Positions 8,819-16,981 of a DNA stretch of 64,000 nt are shown here, one piece after another (within the stretch, counting starts at the first letter, position 1; each line of letters begins with the position of its first letter). Both the position numbers and the translations under genes were made by a program. The stretch is from Paenibacillus_AB hodogayensis (GTDB lineage: Bacteria; Bacillota; Bacilli; Paenibacillales; NBRC-103111), in contig NZ_BAAAYO010000002.1 of the NCBI RefSeq assembly GCF_039536325.1, positions 558,001 through 622,000 of the forward strand, given 5' to 3'. Below the pieces are notes generated by a model. The model had not been told where the DNA came from, made no database searches, and saw nothing but the letters and a program-made list of their open reading frames with translations.

Positions 8819-8847
8819 ATCGTAACTCATATTTCTTCGCTTTACAA
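8819..8847 (-). promoter_or_regulatory. Candidate sigma-A promoter of the chemoreceptor gene
   Basis: On the minus strand TTGTAA (8842-8847) and TACGAT (8819-8824) are separated by 17 bases, about 35 bases upstream of the TTG start. The spacing and position are good; the hexamers are imperfect. Confidence 0.5.
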
Positions 8848-9040
8848 CACGGTTTAGGCCTGATTTGTGGCCGAATATAGGCAGAAAGTAGCAGACCTAT
8901 TATACAGCGGATTCGAGCCATGTCTGCACAACGCAACGATGCGCCGGACTTCCACCCGATGCATAAAACGGCCCCGTCGCCCGAATACTACTCGTACGAG
9001 CTTTACTTTTTGCCGTCCTTTATACCCGGAGGTGTCTGCC

Positions 9041-9286
9041 ATGAGATATAAAGTAACGATGATCTTTACCTTGTTCGCGTGCGCTTTGTGCTTGTTCAAC
9101 TACTCCGGCCTCGACCCGGACAATATTTTTCTGTTCATGTTCAGCGTGCCGGTGTGGCTGATCGAAGCCGTCAACGACATCCATAACGCCAACGTATTCG
9201 GCGTCTACGCCCTGACCATCGCCTCCTACGCCCTGTTTGGCATGATCGGCGACCATCTCCGCTACAGACGAAGAGCCCGCTCCTGA
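9041..9286 (+). CDS. Small membrane protein of unknown function
   Basis: An 81-residue protein with three likely hydrophobic segments (about residues 5-22, 28-42, 53-70) and a basic C-terminal tail (RYRRRARS). The ATG has CCGGAGGTG eight bases upstream, which decides the start; the longer upstream frame has no such site. I do not recognise the family. It is divergent from the chemoreceptor and converges on yyaC. Confidence 0.65.
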   Translation: MRYKVTMIFTLFACALCLFNYSGLDPDNIFLFMFSVPVWLIEAVNDIHNANVFGVYALTIASYALFGMIGDHLRYRRRARS

Positions 9287-9324
9287 AGACGGAATAACGT
9301 TCCGTCCCGCCGGAGGGGCTCTTC
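9270..9324. terminator. Long inverted repeat between convergent genes, possible terminator
   Basis: GAAGAGCCC-CTCC at 9270 pairs with GGAG-GGGCTCTTC ending at 9324, with an inner ACGGAA/TTCCGT stem. It overlaps the stop codon of the small membrane gene and lacks a clear T run, so terminator function is only likely. Confidence 0.5.
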
Positions 9325-9356
9325 TGGCGTAAAGGGCGACCGCGACCGCCCACTCG

Positions 9357-9914
9357 TTATGGACCGGGCTTCCCCAGCGGGTACACTTCGCAGACGGCTG
9401 CGGCAATGCCGCGAGCCATCGTCATAACCCGGTACAGCGGAGTGTTTTGCAAAATCGCGTACTGCCTCGGACCGTCCGCGTTCACGATAGCCGCGATCGA
9501 ATACCGTCCGACCGGAGGCAGAGCCCGTCCGACCGATTTGCCCGGAGCGAGCGGACGGTTGGACACCTGGTACAAGCCGACGGACGAGGGCAAGCCGAGG
9601 CAAGCGTCGATCGCGACGGCAATCTTGTCCTCCGGGATTTCCTCCAGTCTCCCGACCAGATTGCTCGCGTCGCAAGGCGCCTCCAGCGTGCCGATGACCT
9701 GGTCGTAGCCGGCTTCCCGCAGCAGGGTGCCGACCAGCGGTCCAAGCGCGTCTCCCGTAGATCGGTCGGTCCCGATGCAGACGAACACAAGGTCCTCCAA
9801 CCCGACCCCTTCCCGGCGAATATATCGAAAGAAATCGGCAAGATTGCCGCTGTCCACCTTATGACGGACCGCTTCGCCTCCGCCTCCTGCTTGCTCCCTG
9901 CTTTCGATGCTCAT
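9357..9914 (-). CDS. yyaC: Spore protein YyaC (GPR-protease-like fold)
   Basis: A 185-residue protein of the YyaC family, spore-associated proteins related in fold to the germination protease. Family segments are FVCIGTDRSTGDALGPLVG (about residues 41-59), IDACLG and PVGRYSIAAIVNADG. The ATG at 9914 is preferred because the recognisable homologous part follows and GGAAG lies before it; the frame is open further upstream but has no site. The precise role is unknown. Expression in the forespore is expected from the family. Confidence 0.85.
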   Translation of the reverse strand: MSIESREQAGGGGEAVRHKVDSGNLADFFRYIRREGVGLEDLVFVCIGTDRSTGDALGPLVGTLLREAGYDQVIGTLEAPCDASNLVGRLEEIPEDKIAVAIDACLGLPSSVGLYQVSNRPLAPGKSVGRALPPVGRYSIAAIVNADGPRQYAILQNTPLYRVMTMARGIAAAVCEVYPLGKPGP

Positions 9915-9970
9915 TGAACTTCCGCCATCCCCCTTTTGTGATCCGCTTTCGTTTCGCCCGATTGCGGGCA

Positions 9971-10000
9971 TTGTCTCGCGGCGCCGTCCGCTATTATGAT
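9971..10000 (+). promoter_or_regulatory. Candidate promoter of the glycosyltransferase gene
   Basis: TTGTCT (9971-9976) and TATGAT (9995-10000) are 18 bases apart, 65 bases before the glycosyltransferase ATG, in the divergent gap with yyaC. Confidence 0.45.
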
Positions 10001-10065
10001 ACAATTCAACTTGATACTCGTACGCTGATATGGCGAATTTGCAACGTGTAAGGGGAGACTCCGCC

Positions 10066-11256
10066 ATGCGCTGGCTCGATCTGTTGACATACGTTACGCT
10101 TCTTTATTGGCTGGTCCTATTATGGACGACCGTCCGCGGCTTGAAGCGGCTGCCTCCGCTTCCCTCCTCTCCGCAACCGTCTGGTCGCCCCGACCATACG
10201 CCGCTTGTCTCGGTCATTATCGCCGCCAAGGAAGAGGAATCCTCGATCGGGGACACGGTCCGCCATCTGCTGGAGCAGCAGTATCCCCGTCTGGAAATCA
10301 TTGCGGTAAACGACCGTTCGGTCGACGGGACGGGACGGCGGCTGGACGAGCTGAAGCGCTGGTCCGAGCAGCGGCCGCACACTGGCATCCCGCTTCGGGT
10401 CGTGCACATTACATCGCTGCCGGAAGGCTGGCTCGGCAAAAATCACGCGCTTTATCAAGGCTATTTGCAGGCCAAAGGAAAATATGTCCTGTTCACGGAC
10501 GCAGACGTTAACTTCAGTCCGGTCTGCATCCGGGATGCCGTCGGCTACGTCGAGTCTAACGCCGTAGATCATCTGACGCTGGCGCCGCTTATGGTCGCCC
10601 GTCACTACTGGCTGCGCGCTTTCGTGCATTATTTTATGTTTTCGCTGTTTTTGTTTTTGCGGCTATGGCGGGCCAACGACGACCGTCAGCAGCGTTTCGG
10701 AACCGGCATAGGCGCGTTCAACCTGATCAGCCGCAAAGCCTACGAAGCGATCGGCACGCACCGGGCTTTGGCGATGCGGCCGGACGACGATCTGCAGCTC
10801 GGCCAGCTGGTCAAGCGAGCCGGCTTCAAGCAAAGGCTCCTGGTCGGCAAACGCCACCTGGAGGTGGAATGGTATCCGACTCTCCGTGAGGCATTCCGGG
10901 GGTTGGAGAAAAATATGTTCTCCGGCTTCGGCTACCGTCTCCCCGCAGCGATTGGCGCTGTTATCGGCCAACTGCTGGCATTTTTCGGGCCGTTCGCCGG
11001 ACTGCTGCTGCTCCCCCGCTTAAGCGGCCTGGCTTCCGCCGCAAGCGCGGCAATTTTGGTCGGACTGTATGTATTAAGCACGCGCCGCCTGTCCGTACAT
11101 ACCGGAAAGGACGCCTGGGCGCTGCCGGTATCGGTATGGCTGCTTATTGCCGCCTTGTCCCGGTCCGTCTACTTGACCATGCGCCGCGGCGGCATTTATT
11201 GGCGAGGCACGTTCTATCCCCTTGCCCGACTGCGAGACAAGCAAGGCCGCCCTTAA
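10066..11256 (+). CDS. Family 2 glycosyltransferase, membrane-anchored
   Basis: A 396-residue GT2 enzyme. An N-terminal membrane helix (residues about 3-22) precedes the GT-A domain with SVIIAAKEEE, the nucleotide-sugar motif NDRSVDGT, the metal-binding DADVNF and a later RPDDDLQLG acceptor motif. Three to four C-terminal membrane helices follow. The layout resembles carotenoid or lipid glycosyltransferases such as CrtQ; the acceptor is not decidable. The ATG at 10066 with AAGGGGAG is preferred over one 36 bases earlier. Confidence 0.87.
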   Translation: MRWLDLLTYVTLLYWLVLLWTTVRGLKRLPPLPSSPQPSGRPDHTPLVSVIIAAKEEESSIGDTVRHLLEQQYPRLEIIAVNDRSVDGTGRRLDELKRWSEQRPHTGIPLRVVHITSLPEGWLGKNHALYQGYLQAKGKYVLFTDADVNFSPVCIRDAVGYVESNAVDHLTLAPLMVARHYWLRAFVHYFMFSLFLFLRLWRANDDRQQRFGTGIGAFNLISRKAYEAIGTHRALAMRPDDDLQLGQLVKRAGFKQRLLVGKRHLEVEWYPTLREAFRGLEKNMFSGFGYRLPAAIGAVIGQLLAFFGPFAGLLLLPRLSGLASAASAAILVGLYVLSTRRLSVHTGKDAWALPVSVWLLIAALSRSVYLTMRRGGIYWRGTFYPLARLRDKQGRP

Positions 11257-11286
11257 ACGGGCGGCCTGCTCCGGCGGCAAAGAATG

Positions 11287-11310
11287 GGACAGCTCTCCGG
11301 CTGTCCTTTT
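11287..11310 (+). terminator. Rho-independent terminator
   Basis: GGACAGC (11287-11293) pairs with GCTGTCC (11300-11306) followed by TTTTA. It ends the glycosyltransferase transcript and touches the stop codon of the convergent DUF1128 gene. Confidence 0.75.
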
Positions 11311-11530
11311 ACTTTTTCAACAGTCGCAACTCGTCGCACAATGCCTCAATTTCGCTGATGCTGAAATGCTGCTTGCTCATGACGACGTCGTACATATCCA
11401 GCAAATCCTCGTACTTCTCCAGATCGAAATGATCCGCCTTGATCGACTGTGCAGCCACGACCTTCAGCTTGCCCTTGATGCCTTCCACCATGTACGCTAC
11501 ATTGTTCTCGGACTTGACGGTCAGATCCAT
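11309..11530 (-). CDS. DUF1128 / UPF0435 family protein
   Basis: A 73-residue cytoplasmic protein of the UPF0435/DUF1128 family (B. subtilis YfkK type), function unknown. The family pattern is seen in ENNVAYMVEGIKGKL, a DLEKYEDLLDMYDVV segment and a final SEIEALCDELRLL. Two in-frame ATGs exist, at 11539 and 11530. The second is chosen because GGGAAAGG is correctly spaced for it and abuts the first. Confidence 0.85.
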   Translation of the reverse strand: MDLTVKSENNVAYMVEGIKGKLKVVAAQSIKADHFDLEKYEDLLDMYDVVMSKQHFSISEIEALCDELRLLKK

Positions 11531-11830
11531 CCACGACATCCTTTCCCCGTTAACGTTAGTTCAATTGTACCATGACCGGTCGGGAATGCCCAGCCTGAGA
11601 GAGCTTCCCGCACCTTCCCGCAAACGAAAACGCCTTATCTTGCTGCCATCTCGTCGCTGCGACGGGGCTCCGCCGTCCGGAAAGCTTTAAGTTATGTAGC
11701 AGGCTGTCGCGGGGATGCCCGGCAGCCTGGAGGGGACGGCAGTCCAAGCATAAACCGCAGCCCCGTTGCGCACAGTATTACGTGTACGCATTTCAACGGC
11801 TATATATGCCGGCAAAGGAGAGAAACCACT
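11531..11830. other. Intergenic stretch without a confident gene
   Basis: The only structure noted is an imperfect hairpin CAGGCTG...CAGCCTG near 11700-11728 without a T run. No coding frame here has a ribosome binding site or a recognisable product. Confidence 0.5.
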
Positions 11831-11989
11831 ATGGAAAATAAAACGCACGCAGGCAACTACAAAGGCACCGCGCATATGAAAGCGGAAAATCAGGACATGG
11901 CGTTCGTCAACGACGTCATCGAGAAGGAAGCGTCCGAGCAAACGATCCGCAGCGACGCTCAAGATAACGGGGAGGAACGTTCCGAGTAA
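11831..11989 (+). CDS. Small hydrophilic protein, 52 residues
   Basis: A short open frame starting MENKTHAGNYKG with AAAGGAG about nine bases before the ATG. The product is strongly hydrophilic and acidic (many Glu, Asp, Asn, Gln), without membrane segment or cysteine. Many sporeformers have such small proteins, but I recognise no family. It stands alone between two minus-strand genes. The clear ribosome binding site is the main support. Confidence 0.6.
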   Translation: MENKTHAGNYKGTAHMKAENQDMAFVNDVIEKEASEQTIRSDAQDNGEERSE

Positions 11990-12063
11990 GTGAACGTTCT
12001 TCGTTTCCGGAAAGCACTTCGGCGCGGGGCTATTGTTCCACATCCTGCCCCCGGGCCGTCCCC

Positions 12064-13257
12064 CTAAAGCCGCGCCAGTCCTTGCCGGTAAAGCCGGACG
12101 ATATTTTCCGCCGCATCGGCAAGCAGCCCGCCGGCGTCTTGCATCGCTTCCTCCAGCGTCATCGGCCGATTGGCGATACTGAATAAGGCGGCGATGCCGT
12201 GATCGTACAAATCGGCCGCCCCGTCGCCCAGTCCGCCGGACAAACAGACGACGGGAACGCCTGCGCGGCCGGCTTCCGCGGCAATGCCTGCAGGCACTTT
12301 GCCGAAAGCGGTCTGTCCGTCCGTCCGCCCCTCGCCCGTAATAACCAAGTCCGCTCCCTTCACCGCCTGATCAAAGTCCGCCAGATCGATGACGACCTCG
12401 ATACCCGGCTTTAGCTCCGCCTCGCAAAAGGCCAACAGCCCGGCTCCCAAGCCTCCCGCCGCCCCGGCTCCTGGGGAGTCCGCTACCCGCCTTCCGTTTA
12501 GCTCGGCAATCCGTGCGGCATAACGGGACAAGCCGCCGTCCAGCCGTTCGACCATTTCCGGCGTCGCGCCCTTCTGCGGCCCATAGACGGCCGACGCTCC
12601 GTTCGGACCGCATAGCGGGTTGGTCACATCGCTCAATATCGTAACCTTCGCCTGGGCAACACGCGGGTTCAAGCCGCCCGCATCAATGGACGCTATGCGT
12701 TCAAGAAGGGCTCCGCAGCCTCGCTCGGTCATTTCTTCCCCGTCTTCTCCGATAAAACGCACTCCCAGCGCCTGGGCCATTCCCATGCCGCCGTCATTGG
12801 TCGCGCTTCCGCCCAATCCGATCAAGATCCGTTCCGCTCCGCGCTCCAGCGCATCGCCGATCAATTGCCCCGTCCCGTATGTAGTCGTTTTCCACGGATC
12901 CCGGTCCTCGTTTTTCACAAGCGGCAAACCGGATGCGGCTGCCATCTCGATCACCGCGGTCTTCCCGTCCCGCAGCATGCCGTATTCCGCTACGACCGGA
13001 TCGCCAAGCGGTCCCACTACCGTCAATGCTATCCGCTCCCCGCCGCCTACTGCTGCCAGGACGGCATCTACCGTACCTTCTCCGCCGTCGGCCATCGGCA
13101 CGATGGTCACCTCGGCGCCTTTCGCCGCCCGAAGCACGCCCATGCGGATCGCTTCCGCTGCCGCCACCGAAGACAAGCTGCCCTTGAACGAATCGGGCGC
13201 CACTACGACGCGGAACTGTTCCGCCTTTTCTTTCGCATTCGCCGTTTCAGCACTCAT
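12064..13257 (-). CDS. Glycerate kinase
   Basis: A 397-residue glycerate kinase (GarK/GlxK family), phosphorylating D-glycerate to 2- or 3-phosphoglycerate. Diagnostic segments: VVAPDSFKGSLSS (about residues 17-29), IVPMADGGEGTVDA, GLGGSATNDGGMGMAQALG, GAAGGLGAGLLAF and VITGEGRTDGQT. GGGGGA precedes the ATG. It begins about 20 bases after a 2-hydroxyacid dehydrogenase gene, which can supply glycerate from hydroxypyruvate, so the pair forms a short pathway into glycolysis. Confidence 0.95.
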   Translation of the reverse strand: MSAETANAKEKAEQFRVVVAPDSFKGSLSSVAAAEAIRMGVLRAAKGAEVTIVPMADGGEGTVDAVLAAVGGGERIALTVVGPLGDPVVAEYGMLRDGKTAVIEMAAASGLPLVKNEDRDPWKTTTYGTGQLIGDALERGAERILIGLGGSATNDGGMGMAQALGVRFIGEDGEEMTERGCGALLERIASIDAGGLNPRVAQAKVTILSDVTNPLCGPNGASAVYGPQKGATPEMVERLDGGLSRYAARIAELNGRRVADSPGAGAAGGLGAGLLAFCEAELKPGIEVVIDLADFDQAVKGADLVITGEGRTDGQTAFGKVPAGIAAEAGRAGVPVVCLSGGLGDGAADLYDHGIAALFSIANRPMTLEEAMQDAGGLLADAAENIVRLYRQGLARL

Positions 13258-13277
13258 CTACGCATCCCCCGCTCTTC

Positions 13278-14243
13278 TTATATACCTACCCCGTTCACGA
13301 CATGGACCGGCGTCCCCGCGCAGAAGGCCGCCACATTGCCCGCAGCCGTTTCCATCAGTCTGCCGCGCGCTTCCCGCGTCGCCCAGCCGATATGCGGCGT
13401 AATGACACAATTGCGGGCCGTCAAAAGCGGGTTGTCTGCCTGCGGAGGCTCAGCGGACAATACGTCCAGACCGGCCCCGGCGATCACGCCGTCGTTCAGC
13501 GCGGCGGCCAGATCGGCTTCGCGGACAAGCTTGCCTCGTCCGGTATTGATCAGCAGCGACGTACGCTTCATACGAGACAGGCGTTCGGCATTGATCAGTC
13601 CTTCGGTATCGGCGGTCAGCGGGCAATGGAGCGTGATGACATCCGCTTCTTCGAACAGCCGCTCGAGCGGCACGAGAACGACGCCTGGCGTGGCGGGAGC
13701 TTTGCCGCTGCGGTTGGTCGCGATCACATGCATTCCGAACGCTTGTCCGATCGCCGCTACTTGTTCGCCGATGCCGCCGATGCCGACAACGCCGAGCGTT
13801 TTGCCGGACAGCTCGACAAGCGGCGTCCTCCAGAAGCTGAAGTCCGGGCATGACGCCCAGCCGCCGCTGCGGACCGCTTCATCGTGCAGACCGACACGGT
13901 GGCACAATTCCAGCAACAACGAGAAGACCAGCTGAGCGACCGAAGCCGAGCTGTAAGCGGGTACATTCGTCACCGCAATTCCTCGCGCGGCAGCCGCTGC
14001 CGTATCGACGACGTCGTATCCGGTAGCCAGCACCCCGATATAGCGAAGCTTCGGCAGCCGTTCCAGCACATCGGAGCGAAGCGGCGTTTTATTCGTCAAG
14101 ACGATATCCGCATCCCGCGCCCTGTCCGCCACGAGCTCGGCGGGCGTACGATCGTATACCGTTAAATTCCCCAATTCCTCAAGGCTTCGCCAGCTCAAAT
14201 CGCCGGGGTTCAGCGTGTACCCGTCCAATACTACGATATTCAT
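13278..14243 (-). CDS. D-2-hydroxyacid dehydrogenase (probable hydroxypyruvate/glyoxylate reductase)
   Basis: A 321-residue NAD(P)-dependent dehydrogenase of the D-2-hydroxyacid family. It has the Rossmann motif VVGIGGIGEQVA, the arginine segment LINTGRGKLV, the glutamate in LDVLSAEPP and the catalytic histidine in VITPHIGWAT. Co-transcription with glycerate kinase favours reduction of hydroxypyruvate to glycerate, an inference from context. The ATG at 14243 has GGAGG; an upstream in-frame ATG at 14303 has none. Confidence 0.9.
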   Translation of the reverse strand: MNIVVLDGYTLNPGDLSWRSLEELGNLTVYDRTPAELVADRARDADIVLTNKTPLRSDVLERLPKLRYIGVLATGYDVVDTAAAAARGIAVTNVPAYSSASVAQLVFSLLLELCHRVGLHDEAVRSGGWASCPDFSFWRTPLVELSGKTLGVVGIGGIGEQVAAIGQAFGMHVIATNRSGKAPATPGVVLVPLERLFEEADVITLHCPLTADTEGLINAERLSRMKRTSLLINTGRGKLVREADLAAALNDGVIAGAGLDVLSAEPPQADNPLLTARNCVITPHIGWATREARGRLMETAAGNVAAFCAGTPVHVVNGVGI

Positions 14244-14370
14244 GAATGTGACCTCCTCGACATCTGCACCGTATAGCTGCATTGTATCGCATGCCTGCTG
14301 CAAGCGCCAGCCATTTCCGGGGGACGGACTTTTCGGACAAGGCTTGTTGCGGTCGCCGAAACGACGGCAT

Positions 14371-15138
14371 TTAGCCCCTGACCAGCTCAGGCGTTAAGGA
14401 GGTCAAAATAAGGGGGCCTTCCCGGGTAACGGCAAGCGTATGCTCGTACTGGGCCGACCACCGGCCATCGACAGAACGCGCCGTCCAGCCGTCCGCCCCG
14501 ATCCGGGTCTTCGTCGTGCCGGACGTCAGGATCGGCTCAATCGTAATCACCATCCCCTCCTCCAGCTTCACGCCGCGCCCCGGCTTGCCGACATGGGAAA
14601 TCGACGGCCATTCGTGAATCCACGAGCCGATGCCGTGGCCGGTAAATTGCTCGAATACGGCATACCCGTTTGCCGCGGCGAGCCGACCGATCGCATGGCC
14701 GATATCGCCAACCCGCTTACCGGGCTTCGCTTGGGCAATGCCCGCGTACAGGCAGCTTTTAGCCGTGCGCAGCAGCCGGATCGACGAATCGGACACCGCC
14801 CCAACGGGAAACGTCCATGCCGAATCGGCCAGCCAGCCGGCATAATTGACGACCATGTCGATCGTGACGATATCCCCGCTTCTGAGCGGTCTCCCGTCCG
14901 GTATGCCGTGGCAGGCCACCTCGTTCACCGACGCGCAAGTGGCGCGGGGGTAGCCGTTATATCCTTTCTGTTCCGGCGTGGCGCCGTGAGCGGCCAGAAA
15001 ACGCTCCACATGGGCGTCGATCTCCAGCGGGGTCAAGCCCGGTCGGATCAGCGTTTTTAAACGGTTCCGGCAAGCGGCAAGTATCGCGCCTGCTTTAGCT
15101 ATGCCAGCGATATCCTCCGGCGTTCTCCATGGTGCCAT
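14371..15138 (-). CDS. map: Methionine aminopeptidase, type I
   Basis: A 255-residue M24 metallopeptidase removing N-terminal Met. The metal ligands are visible: Asp in VTIDMVV, Asp in LADSAWTF, His in GHGIGSWIHE, Glu in VITIEPIL and Glu in AQYEHTL; the substrate His is in NEVACHGIP. The ATG at 15138 has AGGAGG; the upstream extension is not homologous. It is not next to the secY/adk/infA cluster in this window, so it may be a secondary copy. Confidence 0.92.
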   Translation of the reverse strand: MAPWRTPEDIAGIAKAGAILAACRNRLKTLIRPGLTPLEIDAHVERFLAAHGATPEQKGYNGYPRATCASVNEVACHGIPDGRPLRSGDIVTIDMVVNYAGWLADSAWTFPVGAVSDSSIRLLRTAKSCLYAGIAQAKPGKRVGDIGHAIGRLAAANGYAVFEQFTGHGIGSWIHEWPSISHVGKPGRGVKLEEGMVITIEPILTSGTTKTRIGADGWTARSVDGRWSAQYEHTLAVTREGPLILTSLTPELVRG

Positions 15139-15285
15139 GCGCGCTTCCTCCTGATCGTCCGACAGACGGAGTCCGGTGCCCCCGGGCGTCCTCGCGCCTC
15201 CGCTAGGCAATCCGCCTGTTTTGAAGTATACTTACTTTGGTTTATTGACGAGTTGAGGCGTGAATTACGCCGCGAAAGGTAGAGA

Positions 15286-16353
15286 TTGACTTTGCGCAAA
15301 CCGAAACTGCTGGAGCTGGATATCGTACGCGGAGTCGCCATTGCGGCCGTGCTGCTCATCCACGGTACTTCCACCCCCAGAGTCGAGCTGCCGCTCGGCT
15401 CGCGATCGCATACGCTCTATTTTGCCATCAACAATTTGAGCTATTTCCCGGTACAGTTGTTCGTGCTGCTGAGCGGACTCGTGCTGTTCTACAGCTATTA
15501 CGACAAATGGACCGTCCGCAGCGCGCCAAGCTTTTACTTCAAGCGGCTGCAGTTCATTCTGATTCCTTATCTGCTGTGGTCGTGCTTTTATTACTTGTTC
15601 GACCAGTGGCTCAACCCGGCCGTCAAGGTGCAATTCTCGTTCTCCGACTTCGTCTCGCTGCTGCCTTGGGCGGAAGCCGGCTACCATCTGTACTTCATGA
15701 CGCTCATTATGCAATTTTATGCGCTGTTTCCACTTCTGGTCACACTGGCCAAGCTGTGGCGCCCGTTAGGCCGCTATTTGGGCTGGTTCGGGGTGGCCGT
15801 GCAGATCGCCGTATACTTATATGGCCAGTACGCCGAGCAGCCTATTCCGCATGGAGACCGCCTGTTCGTTAGTTATTTTGCGCTGTTCTGCATAGGCGGC
15901 TCGATTGGCATGAACTACGAACGGCTGATCGGATGGCTGAACCGCAACATTTGGTGGGTTACCGGAGCGACCGCTTCCGCCGGGTTCGTCTTCCTGCTGC
16001 TCAGCCTACAGGCGCAATACGGCATGCGGTTGAAAGCTTACGAATTCGAGCTGTTGTTTAACGGCTACCCGATCTTGATGGCGCTCAGCCTGATCTGGAT
16101 CGGCCGTCATCTGCTCGCCAGCGCCCCGCGCCTATCGGCCGTCTTGTCGTCGCTCGGCGCAGCTTCGTTCGGCATCTATTTCATCCACCCCGCGTTGCTC
16201 GGCTATTACAGCGTCCAGATGCACGCCGTACCCGGACAAGCCGCGTATCACTTGACCGTATGGGGAGGCATTGCGCTTATAGCCACCGTTCCGTGGGCGA
16301 TCGTCAGTCTGCTGAAACGGGTGAAGGGATCGTGGCTGCTATTCGGCAAATAA
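15286..16353 (+). CDS. Membrane acyltransferase, acyltransferase-3 family
   Basis: A 355-residue integral membrane protein of the acyltransferase-3 (OafA/YrhL) family, which transfers acyl groups to surface polysaccharides or lipids. The N-terminal ELDIVRGVAIAAVLLIHG contains the family's catalytic His after the arginine, and about ten hydrophobic segments follow. The start is TTG at 15286 with AAAGGT upstream; another TTG two codons later is possible. There are no polysaccharide genes beside it, so the acceptor is unknown. Confidence 0.85.
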   Translation: MTLRKPKLLELDIVRGVAIAAVLLIHGTSTPRVELPLGSRSHTLYFAINNLSYFPVQLFVLLSGLVLFYSYYDKWTVRSAPSFYFKRLQFILIPYLLWSCFYYLFDQWLNPAVKVQFSFSDFVSLLPWAEAGYHLYFMTLIMQFYALFPLLVTLAKLWRPLGRYLGWFGVAVQIAVYLYGQYAEQPIPHGDRLFVSYFALFCIGGSIGMNYERLIGWLNRNIWWVTGATASAGFVFLLLSLQAQYGMRLKAYEFELLFNGYPILMALSLIWIGRHLLASAPRLSAVLSSLGAASFGIYFIHPALLGYYSVQMHAVPGQAAYHLTVWGGIALIATVPWAIVSLLKRVKGSWLLFGK

Positions 16354-16384
16354 ATCCGCAGCCTTCCCCACTTCTCCATTCGGC

Positions 16385-16432
16385 GCACCAAGGGCTCGAA
16401 TGCTCGGCTTGCGGCATCCGAGCCCTTGGTGC
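16385..16432. repeat. 14-base perfect inverted repeat after the acyltransferase gene
   Basis: GCACCAAGGGCTCG (16385-16398) is mirrored by CGAGCCCTTGGTGC (16419-16432) around a 20-base loop with its own ATGC/GCAT pairing. No T run follows, so it is either an mRNA 3' stabilising hairpin or a weak terminator. Confidence 0.6.
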
Positions 16433-16571
16433 AGCCGGTGATGGCACGATCGGGTGCAGACGATGGAAGCGCCTCCGAAACTGTAATGGAACTGCAATAT
16501 GTTCTTCACCTTTCTTTAAGGTTCAAGCCCTATACTAATAATCGACCCCCTTTTTCATATATAAATTTGGA

Positions 16572-16607
16572 AGACCCGCGGCCCGTTGCTTGCGGGTCTC
16601 TTTTTTT
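16572..16607 (+). terminator. Rho-independent terminator without an adjacent gene
   Basis: AGACCCGC (16572-16579) pairs with GCGGGTCT (16592-16599), followed by C and seven T. The nearest plus-strand gene ends at 16353. Confidence 0.8.
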
Positions 16608-16688
16608 GTCTCCTTGGCCTTGTACATGGCCAAACCGTTCTTGCCAGTCGCGACGCGTGTATGATACGCTATATATAGTTTTTATTAT

Positions 16689-16707
16689 GAATAAGGTAAC
16701 CTTATTC
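16689..16707 (+). promoter_or_regulatory. Perfect palindrome in the leader of the RHH/clamp operon
   Basis: GAATAAGGT-A-ACCTTATTC is a 9-1-9 perfect dyad ending just before AAAAAAGGAG. A second pairing, GATACGCT (16663-16670) with AGCGTATC (16717-16724), could fold the ribosome binding site and start codon into a hairpin. An operator for the ribbon-helix-helix protein or a translational switch are both possible. Confidence 0.55.
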
Positions 16708-16726
16708 TAAAAAAGGAGCGTATCGT

Positions 16727-16981
16727 ATGAGCCATGATGAAATCAAACTGAGTATTCCAAAGCGCGAAGGACAGATCAGCGCTTTATTTTCCCGCGGCGG
16801 ACCGCGCGAAGGAGCCGGCCGGCGGGGCATCGGCCATACCCGGAAGGTGTCGGTTACGCTGCCTCCGGACGCGTGGGAGCAGTTCGAGCACTACTGCGCC
16901 GAGCATCGTCTGTCCAAGTCCGAGCTGCTGCGCGAGCTTCTTCTCGAGCGCTTTGCGCCGCAAAACCGGGAGGACGCATGA
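16727..16981 (+). CDS. Ribbon-helix-helix DNA-binding protein
   Basis: An 84-residue protein. The segment RKVSVTLPPDAWEQFEHYC followed by RLSKSELLRELLLERF (about residues 41-76) has the beta-strand plus two-helix pattern of ribbon-helix-helix repressors. The N-terminal part has a GGPREGAGRRG motif seen in small plasmid and phage proteins. AAAAAAGGAG precedes the ATG, which lies just after a perfect palindrome. Its stop overlaps the ATG of the next gene (ATGA), so the two are translationally coupled. It may autoregulate the operon, which is inference. Confidence 0.75.
   Translation: MSHDEIKLSIPKREGQISALFSRGGPREGAGRRGIGHTRKVSVTLPPDAWEQFEHYCAEHRLSKSELLRELLLERFAPQNREDA

Larger units (their letters stand above)
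16354..16726. other. Gene-free stretch holding hairpins and a free-standing terminator
   Basis: Apart from the inverted repeat at 16385-16432 and the terminator at 16572-16607, no convincing coding frame is seen. The terminator is more than 200 bases from the preceding stop codon, which leaves room for a short untranslated transcript. A TATACT hexamer lies at about 16530. Confidence 0.45.

Noticed and set aside
11580..11620. TPP-riboswitch-like CTGAGA word
   Set aside because: Only this short match occurs; the ACCC...GAACCTGA part and the expected thiamin gene are absent.
16727..16981. Antitoxin of a toxin-antitoxin pair
   Set aside because: The ribbon-helix-helix fold would fit, but the coupled downstream gene is a sliding clamp, not a toxin.
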